From Streptomyces sp. ISL-87 (GTDB lineage: Bacteria; Actinomycetota; Actinomycetes; Streptomycetales; Streptomycetaceae), in the NCBI RefSeq assembly GCF_018614095.1, contig NZ_JAGGOY010000045.1:2107-66106 (forward strand): a stretch of 64,000 nucleotides of DNA, in the 5' to 3' direction. A program made the translations under genes and the position numbers. Each line of letters opens with the position of its first letter. Within the stretch, counting starts at the first letter, position 1. Shown one piece after another: positions 33,285 through 40,719 of the stretch. The notes beneath the pieces were generated by a model, which saw nothing but the letters and a program-made list of their open reading frames with translations, was not told where the DNA came from and made no database searches.

Positions 33285-33698
33285 GTGCTGACGCCCCGCC
33301 AGCAACTCCTGGCACTGCTGACGCTCTGCCTGGCGCTGCTCGCGCCCTTCCCGGCCCAAGCCGCCGGCCAGGCCCGGGACTGGGCCCCCGCCCAAGCCGC
33401 TGACCAGGAAGCCCTGCGCGAACCGGTGGTCTTTGTGCACGGTTACAACGCCGACCCGGGCGTCTGGGGCGCCCTGCGCGAGGATCTCCGGGCCGCCGGG
33501 TACGCCGACTCGGAGCTCTTCTCCTGGGATTACGACACCCATCAGTCCGTCAACGAGGTCCTCGCCGGGCAGCTCGGCGACTACGTCGAGCAGGTTCGCC
33601 GGCAGACCGGCGCAACGGTCGGCTGCCAGAAGCACAACGACCTGCTCGGCGACGACGCCACCTCGGCGGGCGTCCGCGCCTTCCTCGCGACCCCTTAG
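33285..33698 (+). pseudogene. Secreted lipase/esterase with internal deletion
   Basis: 137 codons. The signal peptide is good (LLALLTLCLALLAPFPAQAA). EPVVFVHGYNADPGVWGALR gives the oxyanion-hole HG. The strand before the nucleophile reads QVRRQTGATVG, but the next residues are CQKHNDLLGDDATSAGVRAF, which is the C-terminal end of the same lipase family and holds the catalytic His. The nucleophile elbow (GHSxG) and most of the fold are missing, in frame. It should be inactive. GTG start. Confidence 0.8.
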
Positions 33699-33745
33699 TC
33701 CCCCTGAATCGCCCTTAATCCTCCTTAGTCCCCCTTAGTCCCCGC
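33697..33745. repeat. Degenerate CCCTTAGTCC tandem motif
   Basis: CTTAGTCCC-like units recur four to five times in about 45 bp between the lipase remnant and the convergent gene, including both stop codons. Function unknown; it may come from slippage. Confidence 0.6.
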
Positions 33746-34310
33746 CCACCGAGACCCGCTGGAGCAGGCCGTACGTGAACTCCGCCACGCAGGGCACCCC
33801 CTGCGCGGCGAACGCCAGCCGCCACCGGGTCGGCGCGGTGCCCTCCATCGGGCGCGCCGGGGCGAAGGCCCGCGCCACCTCGTCCACCGTGGCCGACCAG
33901 GGCCGCAGGTCGTCCGGCGCCTCCAGTACGGGCCCCCGCGCGCCGGGGGCCCGTACCAGCCACTCGTTCCACACCGCCCCGTCCGGCGCGGCCAGCACCT
34001 CGAAGCGCAGGTCCGGCCAGAGCGGCAGCGGCCACAGCAGGGCCTCGCACTCCAGGTCCCCGATGGTGCGGGCCGCGGTGGACTCCGGCGGGCCGAGCAC
34101 CGAGCGGTAGCGGGCCAGCGCGCCGCGCGAGCGAGGGGAGCGGACCATCGCCTGCCAGCGCTTGTTCGCCTCCCGCTGATCCGCGAGGGAGGCGCCCAGC
34201 CGCAGCCGGGCCGTCTCGGCGAGGTCGGGCTGGAAGTCGGCCATCCGGCGCAGCAGCACCAGCTGGAAGGCGGTCGGCCCGAACCGGTGTGCGGGTGAGG
34301 CTGCTGTCAT
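33735..34310 (-). CDS. Uncharacterised soluble protein
   Basis: 191 residues from the ATG at 34310. Features are QLVLLRRMADFQPDLAETAR near the start, a central DLECEALLWPLPLWPDLRFE and a C-terminal FAAQGVPCVAEFTYGLLQRV. It has no membrane helix and no recognised domain. The composition and codon use are typical of the backbone, so it is likely a conserved Streptomyces protein. It is divergent from the zinc-ribbon gene. Confidence 0.72.
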   Translation of the reverse strand: MTAASPAHRFGPTAFQLVLLRRMADFQPDLAETARLRLGASLADQREANKRWQAMVRSPRSRGALARYRSVLGPPESTAARTIGDLECEALLWPLPLWPDLRFEVLAAPDGAVWNEWLVRAPGARGPVLEAPDDLRPWSATVDEVARAFAPARPMEGTAPTRWRLAFAAQGVPCVAEFTYGLLQRVSVGGD

Positions 34311-34388
34311 GGACCTCACGATTCCACACAGGATCCTTACGTTCCCGCGATGTGGATGTTGCGGGGGACCGCGTAGCCTGCGGGCGCC

Positions 34389-35243
34389 ATGAACTACTGC
34401 CACGCCTGCCGGAGGCACCTCAACGGCGCACTGGCGTGCGCCGGGTGCGGAACCCCGGCCGAGTACCTGATACCCGTCGGCCCGGCTGTACCCGCCGAGG
34501 CTCCCTTCGCCGCGCCCGGCCCCGGCCCCGACTTCACCTTCGGCCCCGGCCCCGGCGCCGGCTTCATGGTGCCCGAGCCCGAGCCCGGACCCGAGCCCGA
34601 GCCCGGACCCGAGCCGGGGCGTGAGCCCGAGCCCGAGTCCGAGCCCGAGCCCGACGACTGGATCGTCACGCTCGCCACCCCGTACGAGCGGCGGCCCGGG
34701 GCCCGCCGCCGCGCCACGCACCGCCGGCGCCGCAAGGCCGTGCTGACGGTCGGGGTCGCACTGGCGCTCGCGGTCGGGGGCTCGGTGGCGCTGGCCCGGA
34801 TGGCGGACGACGGGCAGCGCACCGACCGGGCCGACAGGGTGCTGCTGACGGACGCCGGGCCGGATCAGCCGGCTCCGCTGCCGAGCCGGCCGGGCAAGCC
34901 CGTCGCGCCCTCGGCGTTGCCGTCCGCGAAGGGTTCCGTGACCGTGAAGACCACCGGCGGCGCCACGAAGGCGGCCGGGGCGAGCCAGTCCCCGGGCGGT
35001 ACGGCGGAGCCCGGCCCCACCCCGAGCGCGTCGGTGCCCGCCGCGCCTGAGCCGACGAAGGACGCCCCCAGCACAGCGGGGGACGGCTCCTCCGCGAAGC
35101 CCCGCAAGTCGGGCAAGCCCGCGCCCAGCGGCTCCGCGAGTGCGCAGCCGTCGACGTCTGCGACCGCCGCCCCGACCCCCACGCCGACCCCTACGCCGAC
35201 TCCGACGAAGGACGACTGCTGGTTCTGGTTCATCTGCGGATGA
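34389..35243 (+). CDS. SCO2400-type zinc-ribbon membrane protein
   Basis: 284 residues. The N-terminus MNYCHACRRHLNGALACAGC has two CxxC pairs forming a zinc ribbon. A Pro/Glu repeat follows (EPEPGPEPEPGPEPGREPEP), then a basic stretch and one membrane helix (KAVLTVGVALALAVGGSVAL). The rest is a long Ser/Pro/Thr-rich outer segment ending in TPTPTPTPTPTK and the short aromatic tail DDCWFWFICG. This architecture is the SCO2400 family of Streptomyces. The function is unknown; the layout suggests a cytoplasmic zinc head with an extracellular stalk. Confidence 0.85.
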   Translation: MNYCHACRRHLNGALACAGCGTPAEYLIPVGPAVPAEAPFAAPGPGPDFTFGPGPGAGFMVPEPEPGPEPEPGPEPGREPEPESEPEPDDWIVTLATPYERRPGARRRATHRRRRKAVLTVGVALALAVGGSVALARMADDGQRTDRADRVLLTDAGPDQPAPLPSRPGKPVAPSALPSAKGSVTVKTTGGATKAAGASQSPGGTAEPGPTPSASVPAAPEPTKDAPSTAGDGSSAKPRKSGKPAPSGSASAQPSTSATAAPTPTPTPTPTPTKDDCWFWFICG

Positions 35244-35261
35244 TCCGCGTGGAGGGAACCC

Positions 35262-35684
35262 TCAGCCCAGCATCCGCTTGAGCAGGTCCCGCAGTACCGC
35301 CCGCTCGGCCGTCGACAGCCCGGCCAGCGGCTCGCGGGCGAAGTCGAGCGATTCGCGCAGCCGGTCCGCGGTCTGCATGCCCTCCTCCGTCGGAGCGGCC
35401 AGCTTGACCCGGCGGTCGGCCGGGTCCGGCAGGCGCTCGACCAGCCCGCGGCTCTCCAGCCGGTCCACGATGCCGGTGATGTTCGAGGGCTCGCACCTCA
35501 GCTTCTGCGCGATCTTGCGCATCGGCATCGGCTCCAGGGACAGCAGTGTCAGCACTTTGGCCTGGGCGCCGGTGAGCTGGTGCTGGGCGGCCGCGTGCTC
35601 GTACTCCACGTGGTAGCGGGCCACGACATCGCCGATGAGCTCGACGACCTCGAGGGTCAGGGGGTCTGCACGACGACTGGGCAT
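35262..35684 (-). CDS. MarR-family regulator
   Basis: 140 residues from the ATG at 35684. A winged helix-turn-helix is clear: QLTGAQAKVLTLLSLEPMPM, KIAQKLRCEPSNITGIVDRL, SRGLVERLPDPADRRVKLAA with the wing. Only one Cys (in KLRCEPS) is present, so it is not a classical OhrR with an N-terminal peroxide-sensing Cys. It is divergent from the MDR-type reductase; the 96-base gap carries an inverted repeat at 35739-35751 that could be its operator. Confidence 0.9.
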   Translation of the reverse strand: MPSRRADPLTLEVVELIGDVVARYHVEYEHAAAQHQLTGAQAKVLTLLSLEPMPMRKIAQKLRCEPSNITGIVDRLESRGLVERLPDPADRRVKLAAPTEEGMQTADRLRESLDFAREPLAGLSTAERAVLRDLLKRMLG

Positions 35685-35705
35685 GGATCCAGGGTACCCA
35701 TTTAC

Positions 35706-35751
35706 TTGACAACATGAAATATCCAGGCGCATGGTTGTTTCACCTTGTGAA
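35706..35751. promoter_or_regulatory. Divergent MarR/reductase promoter region
   Basis: TTGACA at 35706-35711 is a strong -35-like box facing the reductase. The inverted repeat TTCAC, CTT, GTGAA at 35739-35751 lies downstream of it, about 30 bases before the start codon, where a bound repressor would block transcription. Confidence 0.45.
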
Positions 35752-35780
35752 GCATTTCCCTCTCCCACCAGGAGCACCCC

Positions 35781-36803
35781 ATGTCTGAGATCCCCGCCGT
35801 GAGCCGCGAGTGGCACCTCGTCCGCCGCCCGCAGGGCTGGCCGGTTGCCGAGGACTTCGCCCTGCGCGAGGTGCCCGTGGCCGCCGAGCCCGCTCCTGGC
35901 CGGATCCTGGTCCGCAACATCCACATGTCCGTGGACCCCTACATGCGCGGCCGGATGAACGACCTGAAGTCGTACGTACCGCCCTTCCAGCTCGACAAGC
36001 CCATGGACGGCGGCGCGGTCGGCGAGGTCGTCGCCTCCGCCGACGAGCGCTTCGCGGTCGGCGACCACGTCCTGCACGGACTGGGCTGGCGCGAGTACGC
36101 CGACCTGGACGCCAAGCACGCCACCAAGGTCGACGCCGCGCTCGCGCCCCTCTCCGCCTACCTCGGCGTCCTCGGCATGCCGGGCCTGACCGCCTACGCC
36201 GGGCTCTTCGAGGTCGCCTCCTTCAAGGAGGGTGACTCCGTCTTCGTCTCCGGCGCCGCCGGTGCGGTCGGCAGCCTCGTCGGCCAGTTCGCCAAGATCA
36301 AGGGCGCCTCCCGCGTGATCGGCTCCGCCGGCTCGGACGAGAAGGTGACGCTCCTCACGGAGAAGTACGGCTTCGACGCCGCCTTCAACTACAAGAACGG
36401 CCCCGTGGGCGAGCAGCTGAAGTCGGCCGCCACCGAGGGCATCGACGTCTACTTCGACAACGTCGGCGGCGACCACCTGGAGGCCGCCATCTCCTCCCTG
36501 AACATGCACGGCCGCGCCACCCTGTGCGGGGCGATCGCCCAGTACAACGACACCCAGCCGGCCGCCGGCCCGCGCAACCTGGTGCAGGTCATCGGCAAGC
36601 GGCTGCGCCTCCAGGGCATCCTGGTCAGCGACCACGCCGGACTCCAGCCGCAGTTCGTCCAGGACGTCGCCGGCTGGCTGCGCTCCGGTGAGCTCGTGGC
36701 CGACGAGACCGTGGTCGAGGGCGTGGAGAACGCGACCGACGCCTTCCTCGGAATGCTGCGCGGCGACAACACCGGAAAGATGATCGTTTCTTTCACCGGT
36801 TAG
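35781..36803 (+). CDS. NADP-dependent medium-chain reductase (alkenal/prostaglandin reductase-like)
   Basis: 340 residues. The MDR features are PAPGRILVRNIHMSVDPYMR at the N-terminus, GLTAYAGLFEVASFKEGDSV, the cofactor loop VSGAAGAVGSLVGQFAKIKG and VYFDNVGGDHLEAAISSL. This is the zinc-independent PTGR/CurA group, which reduces activated C=C bonds of enones or quinones with NADPH. A role in electrophile detoxification fits the divergent MarR regulator and the Ohr gene next door. Confidence 0.92.
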   Translation: MSEIPAVSREWHLVRRPQGWPVAEDFALREVPVAAEPAPGRILVRNIHMSVDPYMRGRMNDLKSYVPPFQLDKPMDGGAVGEVVASADERFAVGDHVLHGLGWREYADLDAKHATKVDAALAPLSAYLGVLGMPGLTAYAGLFEVASFKEGDSVFVSGAAGAVGSLVGQFAKIKGASRVIGSAGSDEKVTLLTEKYGFDAAFNYKNGPVGEQLKSAATEGIDVYFDNVGGDHLEAAISSLNMHGRATLCGAIAQYNDTQPAAGPRNLVQVIGKRLRLQGILVSDHAGLQPQFVQDVAGWLRSGELVADETVVEGVENATDAFLGMLRGDNTGKMIVSFTG

Positions 36804-36867
36804 GCTCACTGCACACCGTCGTGATCGTGGGCGCGAGTCACGGCGATTACCAGGAGGATCTCTCTAC

Positions 36868-37290
36868 ATGTCCATCCAGCAGTCCGACGTCGTCTACACC
36901 GCTGTCGCCACCGCCGAGAACGGCCGTGACGGCCGCGTGGCCACCAACGACGGCCAGCTCGACGTCGTCGTGAACCCGCCGAAGGAGCTGGGCGGCAGCG
37001 GCGCCGGCACCAACCCGGAGCAGCTCTTCGCCGCCGGCTACAGCGCCTGCTTCCAGGGTGCGCTCGGTGTCGTCGCCCGCAACGAGAACGCTGACATCTC
37101 CGGCTCCACGGTCACCGCCGAGGTCGGCATCGGCAAGAACGACGACGGCTTCGGCATCATCGTCAAGATCTCCGCCGCCATCCCGAACGTGGACGCCGCC
37201 ACCGCCAAGGACCTCATCGAGAAGGCCCACCAGGTCTGCCCGTACTCCAAGGCGACCCGCGGCAACATCACGGTCGAGCTCGCCGTCTGA
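36868..37290 (+). CDS. ohr: Organic hydroperoxide reductase (Ohr family)
   Basis: 140 residues, the normal length. The two redox cysteines lie in the family motifs GYSACFQGALGVVA and HQVCPYSKATRGNITV. NPEQLFAAGYSACF and the Arg/Glu partners are also kept. Ohr reduces lipid and organic hydroperoxides using lipoylated protein or thiols. It follows the reductase by 64 bases in the same direction and may share its regulation; its start has AGGAGGA upstream. Confidence 0.95.
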   Translation: MSIQQSDVVYTAVATAENGRDGRVATNDGQLDVVVNPPKELGGSGAGTNPEQLFAAGYSACFQGALGVVARNENADISGSTVTAEVGIGKNDDGFGIIVKISAAIPNVDAATAKDLIEKAHQVCPYSKATRGNITVELAV

Positions 37291-37367
37291 TCCGGCATCC
37301 CGCTCGCCGGAGGCCGCATCCCGATCCGGGGTGCGGCCTTCGCCGTTCCCAGCTCTAAGCTGGACCC

Positions 37368-38216
37368 ATGCGTGATCTTGCGGGGGGTTTCGGCTATCTG
37401 ATGGCCGGACAGCGATGGGTGTTCCGGAACGGCCGGTGGCTGGGCTTCGGCCTGCTGCCCGGGCTGGTGGCGCTGGTGCTGTACGCCGGCGCCCTCATCG
37501 GGCTCGGCCAAGGAGCCGACGATCTCACCGCCTGGGCCACGCCCTTCGCCGACGACTGGTCCTCGCCCTGGCTCGGCCTGTTCCGGGGCTTCCTGACCGC
37601 CCTGGTGTTCTGCCTCGGGCTCTTCCTCGCGGTGATCACCTTCACCGCCGTGACCCTGCTGATCGGCCAGCCGTTCTACGAGTCCCTCTCGGAGCAGGTC
37701 GACCGCAGCGAGGGCGGCGAGGTCCCCAAGTCGGGGCTGACGCTGGCGCAGGAGCTGTGGATCTCGGCCCGGGACAGCGTGAAGGTGCTCGGCCGCGTGA
37801 TGCTCTACGGGATCCTGCTCTTCGCGCTCGGTTTCATCCCGGTGATCGGGCAGACCGTGATCCCGGCCATCGGGTTCTGCGTCTCCGGGTACTTCCTCAC
37901 CCAGGAGCTCACCGCGGTCGCCCTCCAGCGCCGCAAGGTGGACCTGTCCGCGCGGCTGGAGCTGCTGCGGTCGCGGCGGCTGCTGGTGCTCGGCTTCGGG
38001 GTCCCGCTGGTGCTGGCGTTCCTGGTGCCGCTGGTCGCGGTGTTCCTGATGCCGGGCGCGGTCGCGGGGGCCACGCTGATGGCCCGGGACCTGACCCGGC
38101 CCGACAACGCCGCCCCGGACGCCCCGGACGCCCCCGCCGTACCGGCCGCGCCGCAGGGTCCGGCGGCCGAGAACCCGGCCGGCGGGTTCGGACCGCCGCC
38201 GCCCGCCTACTCCTGA
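37368..38216 (+). CDS. EI24-domain membrane protein (CysZ-like)
   Basis: 282 residues. It starts MRDLAGGFGYLMAGQRWVFR, then has four to five membrane helices (GLLPGLVALVLYAGALIGLG, FLTALVFCLGLFLAVITFTA, VMLYGILLFALGFIPVIGQT, LLVLGFGVPLVLAFLVPLVA). IGQPFYESLSEQVDRSEGG between the helices is typical of the EI24/CysZ family, whose best-known member aids sulfate uptake. The C-terminus is Pro/Ala-rich and disordered. Confidence 0.88.
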   Translation: MRDLAGGFGYLMAGQRWVFRNGRWLGFGLLPGLVALVLYAGALIGLGQGADDLTAWATPFADDWSSPWLGLFRGFLTALVFCLGLFLAVITFTAVTLLIGQPFYESLSEQVDRSEGGEVPKSGLTLAQELWISARDSVKVLGRVMLYGILLFALGFIPVIGQTVIPAIGFCVSGYFLTQELTAVALQRRKVDLSARLELLRSRRLLVLGFGVPLVLAFLVPLVAVFLMPGAVAGATLMARDLTRPDNAAPDAPDAPAVPAAPQGPAAENPAGGFGPPPPAYS

Positions 38217-38262
38217 CCACCACCGCCCGAGCAGGGTGACCCGGGCGGTCCGGGCAGCCCCC

Positions 38263-38976
38263 TCAGGCCCCGATCTCCGCCGTCACGACCGAGGGCGTAC
38301 GGTCGTCGGCCTCAGCCAGGAGGGCGCCGCCCGGGGCCCAGACGGCGGCGCGTCCGCAGCCGGTCCACGGGCCCGACGGGCCGACGTGGTTGGCGAGCAC
38401 CACGTACATGCCGTCCCGTTCCGCGATCCCGGGGTAGACGGTGGCCCGCTCGTGGATCCCGTCGCCCGTCCCGTACAGGGAGCTCGCCAGGTGGACTCGG
38501 CAGCCGTCCGCCGCGCCCCGGCCGGTCAGCCCGGGGAAGTGGTTGTCGTAGCAGACGCCCAGCGAGAAGCGGATCCCGTCGAGTTCGAAGCGCCCGTCGG
38601 CGTCGCCGGCCGCGAAGGGGCCCCGCTCGTGCCCGTAGAGGTGCTGCTTCGCGTACGTCGTCACGTGCGCGCCGTCCGCCCCGTACACCAGGGTGGCGAT
38701 GCGGGGGAGCGAGCCCTCGGTGCGCAGCGCGACGTTCACCGCCGTGGCGATTCCGGCGGAGCGGACCGGGTCCAGGCGCGGGTCGTCGGCGTCGGCCACC
38801 CACAGGCCGGGGTCGCCGGCCAGCGCCTCCAGCTCGTACCCGGTGAGCGTGAACTCGGGGAACACGACGAGCTCGGCGCCCTGCCGGCGCGCTTCGCAGG
38901 CGAGCGCGGCCGCCCGGGCGACGTTGACGGCGATGTCGGTCGGTTCACAAGTCATCTGCGCTGCGGCGATCTTCAT
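38263..38976 (-). CDS. Nitrilase-type carbon-nitrogen hydrolase
   Basis: 237 residues. The catalytic triad is visible: Glu in VVFPEFTLTGY, Lys in YAKQHLYGHE and Cys in LGVCYDNHFPGL. The length is short for the family, but all blocks are present through HVGPSGPWTGCGRAAVWAPG. It should hydrolyse a small amide or N-carbamoyl compound in the cytoplasm. The substrate is unknown. GTG/ATG choice is clear: MKIAAAQMTCEP is the usual N-terminus. Confidence 0.9.
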   Translation of the reverse strand: MKIAAAQMTCEPTDIAVNVARAAALACEARRQGAELVVFPEFTLTGYELEALAGDPGLWVADADDPRLDPVRSAGIATAVNVALRTEGSLPRIATLVYGADGAHVTTYAKQHLYGHERGPFAAGDADGRFELDGIRFSLGVCYDNHFPGLTGRGAADGCRVHLASSLYGTGDGIHERATVYPGIAERDGMYVVLANHVGPSGPWTGCGRAAVWAPGGALLAEADDRTPSVVTAEIGA

Positions 38977-39010
38977 ACGCCACAGGATGCATCACAAGCT
39001 CAAGCAGTGA

Positions 39011-39100
39011 CGCGGCCTCGTCACCCACTACGACAAGACCGCCGCCGTCTACCTCGCCGGACTCCACCTCGCCGCCGTCTTCAGCTGGTCAGCCAGGTGA
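39011..39100 (+). mobile_element. IS5-family transposase C-terminal remnant
   Basis: Translation gives RGLVTHYDKTAAVYLAGLHL, then AAVFSWSAR and a stop, preceded at once by an in-frame TGA. RGLVTRxDKTAxxYLAGLHxAxxFxW is the C-terminal end of many Streptomyces IS5-group DDE transposases. Only 29 codons remain and no terminal repeats are visible. Confidence 0.8.
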
Positions 39101-39114
39101 TCCGAAGGAAACGC

Positions 39115-39993
39115 TCAGGCAGGGTCGCCGAGCAGCTGGAGGAGCCGGGTGGTGCCGTCGGCGCCGAAGCCCGCGTCGACCCCGCGCCGGTACAGGTCCG
39201 CGTGGGCGGCGAGGATCCCGGTGTCCACACCGGAGTCGGCGGCGGTGTGCAGCACGTGCTCGACGCTGGCGGCGCACATGGCGAGGCGGGCGGCCGCGCC
39301 GTCGTGGTCGCCGGCGTCTATGGGCGGGGCGGAGTGGGTGTAGAAGCCGCGCATGCTGTCGGCCGTGTACTGGGCGTACGGGAGGATGTCGGCCGCGGTC
39401 AGGCCGTTGGCCCGGGCGACGGCGACGGCCTGGTACCAGCCGGTGTACGCGGTCCAGAACATGATCATGTTGAGCTGGTAGTAGAGCTGTGCGTAACCGG
39501 GGTCGGCGCCCCGGTAGTCGGTGGCGGCGAGCACGTCGAGCGCGGCGCGGTGGCGGTCGTACACCTCCTGCGGTCCGCTGACGAAGATGGACGCCCCTTC
39601 CTGGCCGATCCCGGTCGGCGGGACGTTGACCCCGCCGGTGAGGTACGAGGCTCCGCGCGCCTCGGCCCATTCCGCGGCGGCCCGCGCCTTGTCCGGGACG
39701 TCGGAGGACAGGTTGGCGAGCACCCGGCCGGTGAGGTCGGTGCCCGCGAGGGTGCCGTACATGACGTCCACGTCGATGAGGCTGAGGACGGTGAGGGCGC
39801 TCGCGGTGACGGCCTCGTCGACGGACCCGGCCCGCCGGGCGCCACGTGCTACGAGCTCGGCGTCCTTGCCGGGGCTGCGGTTCCAGACGGTGACCCGGTA
39901 GCCGGCGTCGAGGTACGCGGCGGCCATGGCCCGGCCCATGGGCCCCAGGCCGACGACGGTGACGGTGTTCTGCTGACCCTGGTTCTGGTTCAT
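39115..39993 (-). CDS. NADP-dependent oxidoreductase of the imine reductase type
   Basis: 292 residues. A Rossmann motif (VTVVGLGPMGRAMAAAYLDA) and NRSPGK, which selects NADPH, lie at the N-terminus. A helical C-terminal dimerisation domain follows (AQLYYQLNMIMFWTAYTGWY). This is the 6-phosphogluconate/beta-hydroxyacid dehydrogenase fold; DVPDKARAAAEWAEARGASY and YLTGGVNVPP are typical of IRED-like Streptomyces proteins. The substrate is unknown. Its promoter lies among twin operators shared with the divergent TetR gene. Confidence 0.85.
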   Translation of the reverse strand: MNQNQGQQNTVTVVGLGPMGRAMAAAYLDAGYRVTVWNRSPGKDAELVARGARRAGSVDEAVTASALTVLSLIDVDVMYGTLAGTDLTGRVLANLSSDVPDKARAAAEWAEARGASYLTGGVNVPPTGIGQEGASIFVSGPQEVYDRHRAALDVLAATDYRGADPGYAQLYYQLNMIMFWTAYTGWYQAVAVARANGLTAADILPYAQYTADSMRGFYTHSAPPIDAGDHDGAAARLAMCAASVEHVLHTAADSGVDTGILAAHADLYRRGVDAGFGADGTTRLLQLLGDPA

Positions 39994-40020
39994 GACGGAG
40001 TTCTCCCCAAACGATGCGTC

Positions 40021-40041
40021 TAGAACGAACGCTCTATCCAG
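40021..40041. promoter_or_regulatory. TetR operator, site 1
   Basis: TAGAACGAACGCTCTATCCAG, an imperfect palindrome matching site 2 at 20 of 21 bases. It lies about 28 bases ahead of the reductase start, where binding would repress that gene. LmrA/YxaF-type TetR proteins use TAGA-TCTA boxes like this. Confidence 0.8.
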
Positions 40042-40068
40042 CGCTTGGGGCCGACCGTAGCACGGGAC

Positions 40069-40089
40069 TAGAACGAACGCTCTATCTAG
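40069..40089. promoter_or_regulatory. TetR operator, site 2
   Basis: Near-identical copy of site 1 (AGAACGAACGCTCTATCTAG core), 48 bp away and 21 bases ahead of the TetR start. Its placement should give autoregulation. Confidence 0.8.
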
Positions 40090-40110
40090 AATCCGGGTAG
40101 GATCGCGCCC

Positions 40111-40719
40111 ATGGCATCAGCAGCGACGACGAAGACAGCGCCGGGGACGCGGGACCGACTGGTCAGCACGGCCTCCCGCCTCATGCAGCGCGGCGGGTAC
40201 GAGAACACCCCGGTCAAGCAGCTCGTCCGCGAGGCCGAAGCCACTCTGGGTTCGCTGTACCACTTCTTCCCGGGCGGGAAGCAGGAGCTTGCGGTGGCCG
40301 CGGTCCACTACGGCGACGAGGAGTTCGCGGAGCTGCTCCGCGCCGGACTCGCCTCGCACCCCGGCCCGGCACAGGCTGTGGAGGCCGTCGCGGTCCTGCT
40401 CGCCGACGCCCTCGCCGACTCCGACTGGCGCGACGGCTGCCCGGTGACGGCCACGGCCCTGGAAACGGTCGGCCGCATCCCGGAGCTCCAGACGGCCTGC
40501 GCCCAGGCCTTCGCCCACTGGCAGGAGATGGTGGCGGCGAAGCTCCTGGCTTCGGGGTACCCCGAGGCGGAGGCCCGCGACCTGGCGGCGACCGTCATCA
40601 ACACCCTGGAGGGCGCCGAGACCAGCGCCCAGGTCACCCAGAGCCGGACCCCGCTCCTGGTGGCGGGCCGCCACCTGGCCCGGCTGGTGGCCTCGTACGC
40701 GAGCCCGGACAGGGCCTAA
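40111..40719 (+). CDS. TetR-family regulator (LmrA/YxaF type)
   Basis: 202 residues. The helix-turn-helix reads TRDRLVSTASRLMQRGGYEN, TPVKQLVREAEATLGSLYHF, FPGGKQEL, typical of the LmrA/YxaF subgroup. The C-terminal domain (DGCPVTATALETVGRIPELQ) is the matching ligand-binding module. Two copies of a 21-bp site lie between it and the divergent reductase, so it probably represses both. It ends overlapping the convergent LtrA gene by four bases. Confidence 0.93.
   Translation: MASAATTKTAPGTRDRLVSTASRLMQRGGYENTPVKQLVREAEATLGSLYHFFPGGKQELAVAAVHYGDEEFAELLRAGLASHPGPAQAVEAVAVLLADALADSDWRDGCPVTATALETVGRIPELQTACAQAFAHWQEMVAAKLLASGYPEAEARDLAATVINTLEGAETSAQVTQSRTPLLVAGRHLARLVASYASPDRA

Noticed and set aside
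34560..34660. GC-rich repeat as a possible structural element
   Set aside because: It encodes the Pro/Glu repeat of the SCO2400-type protein and needs no separate explanation.
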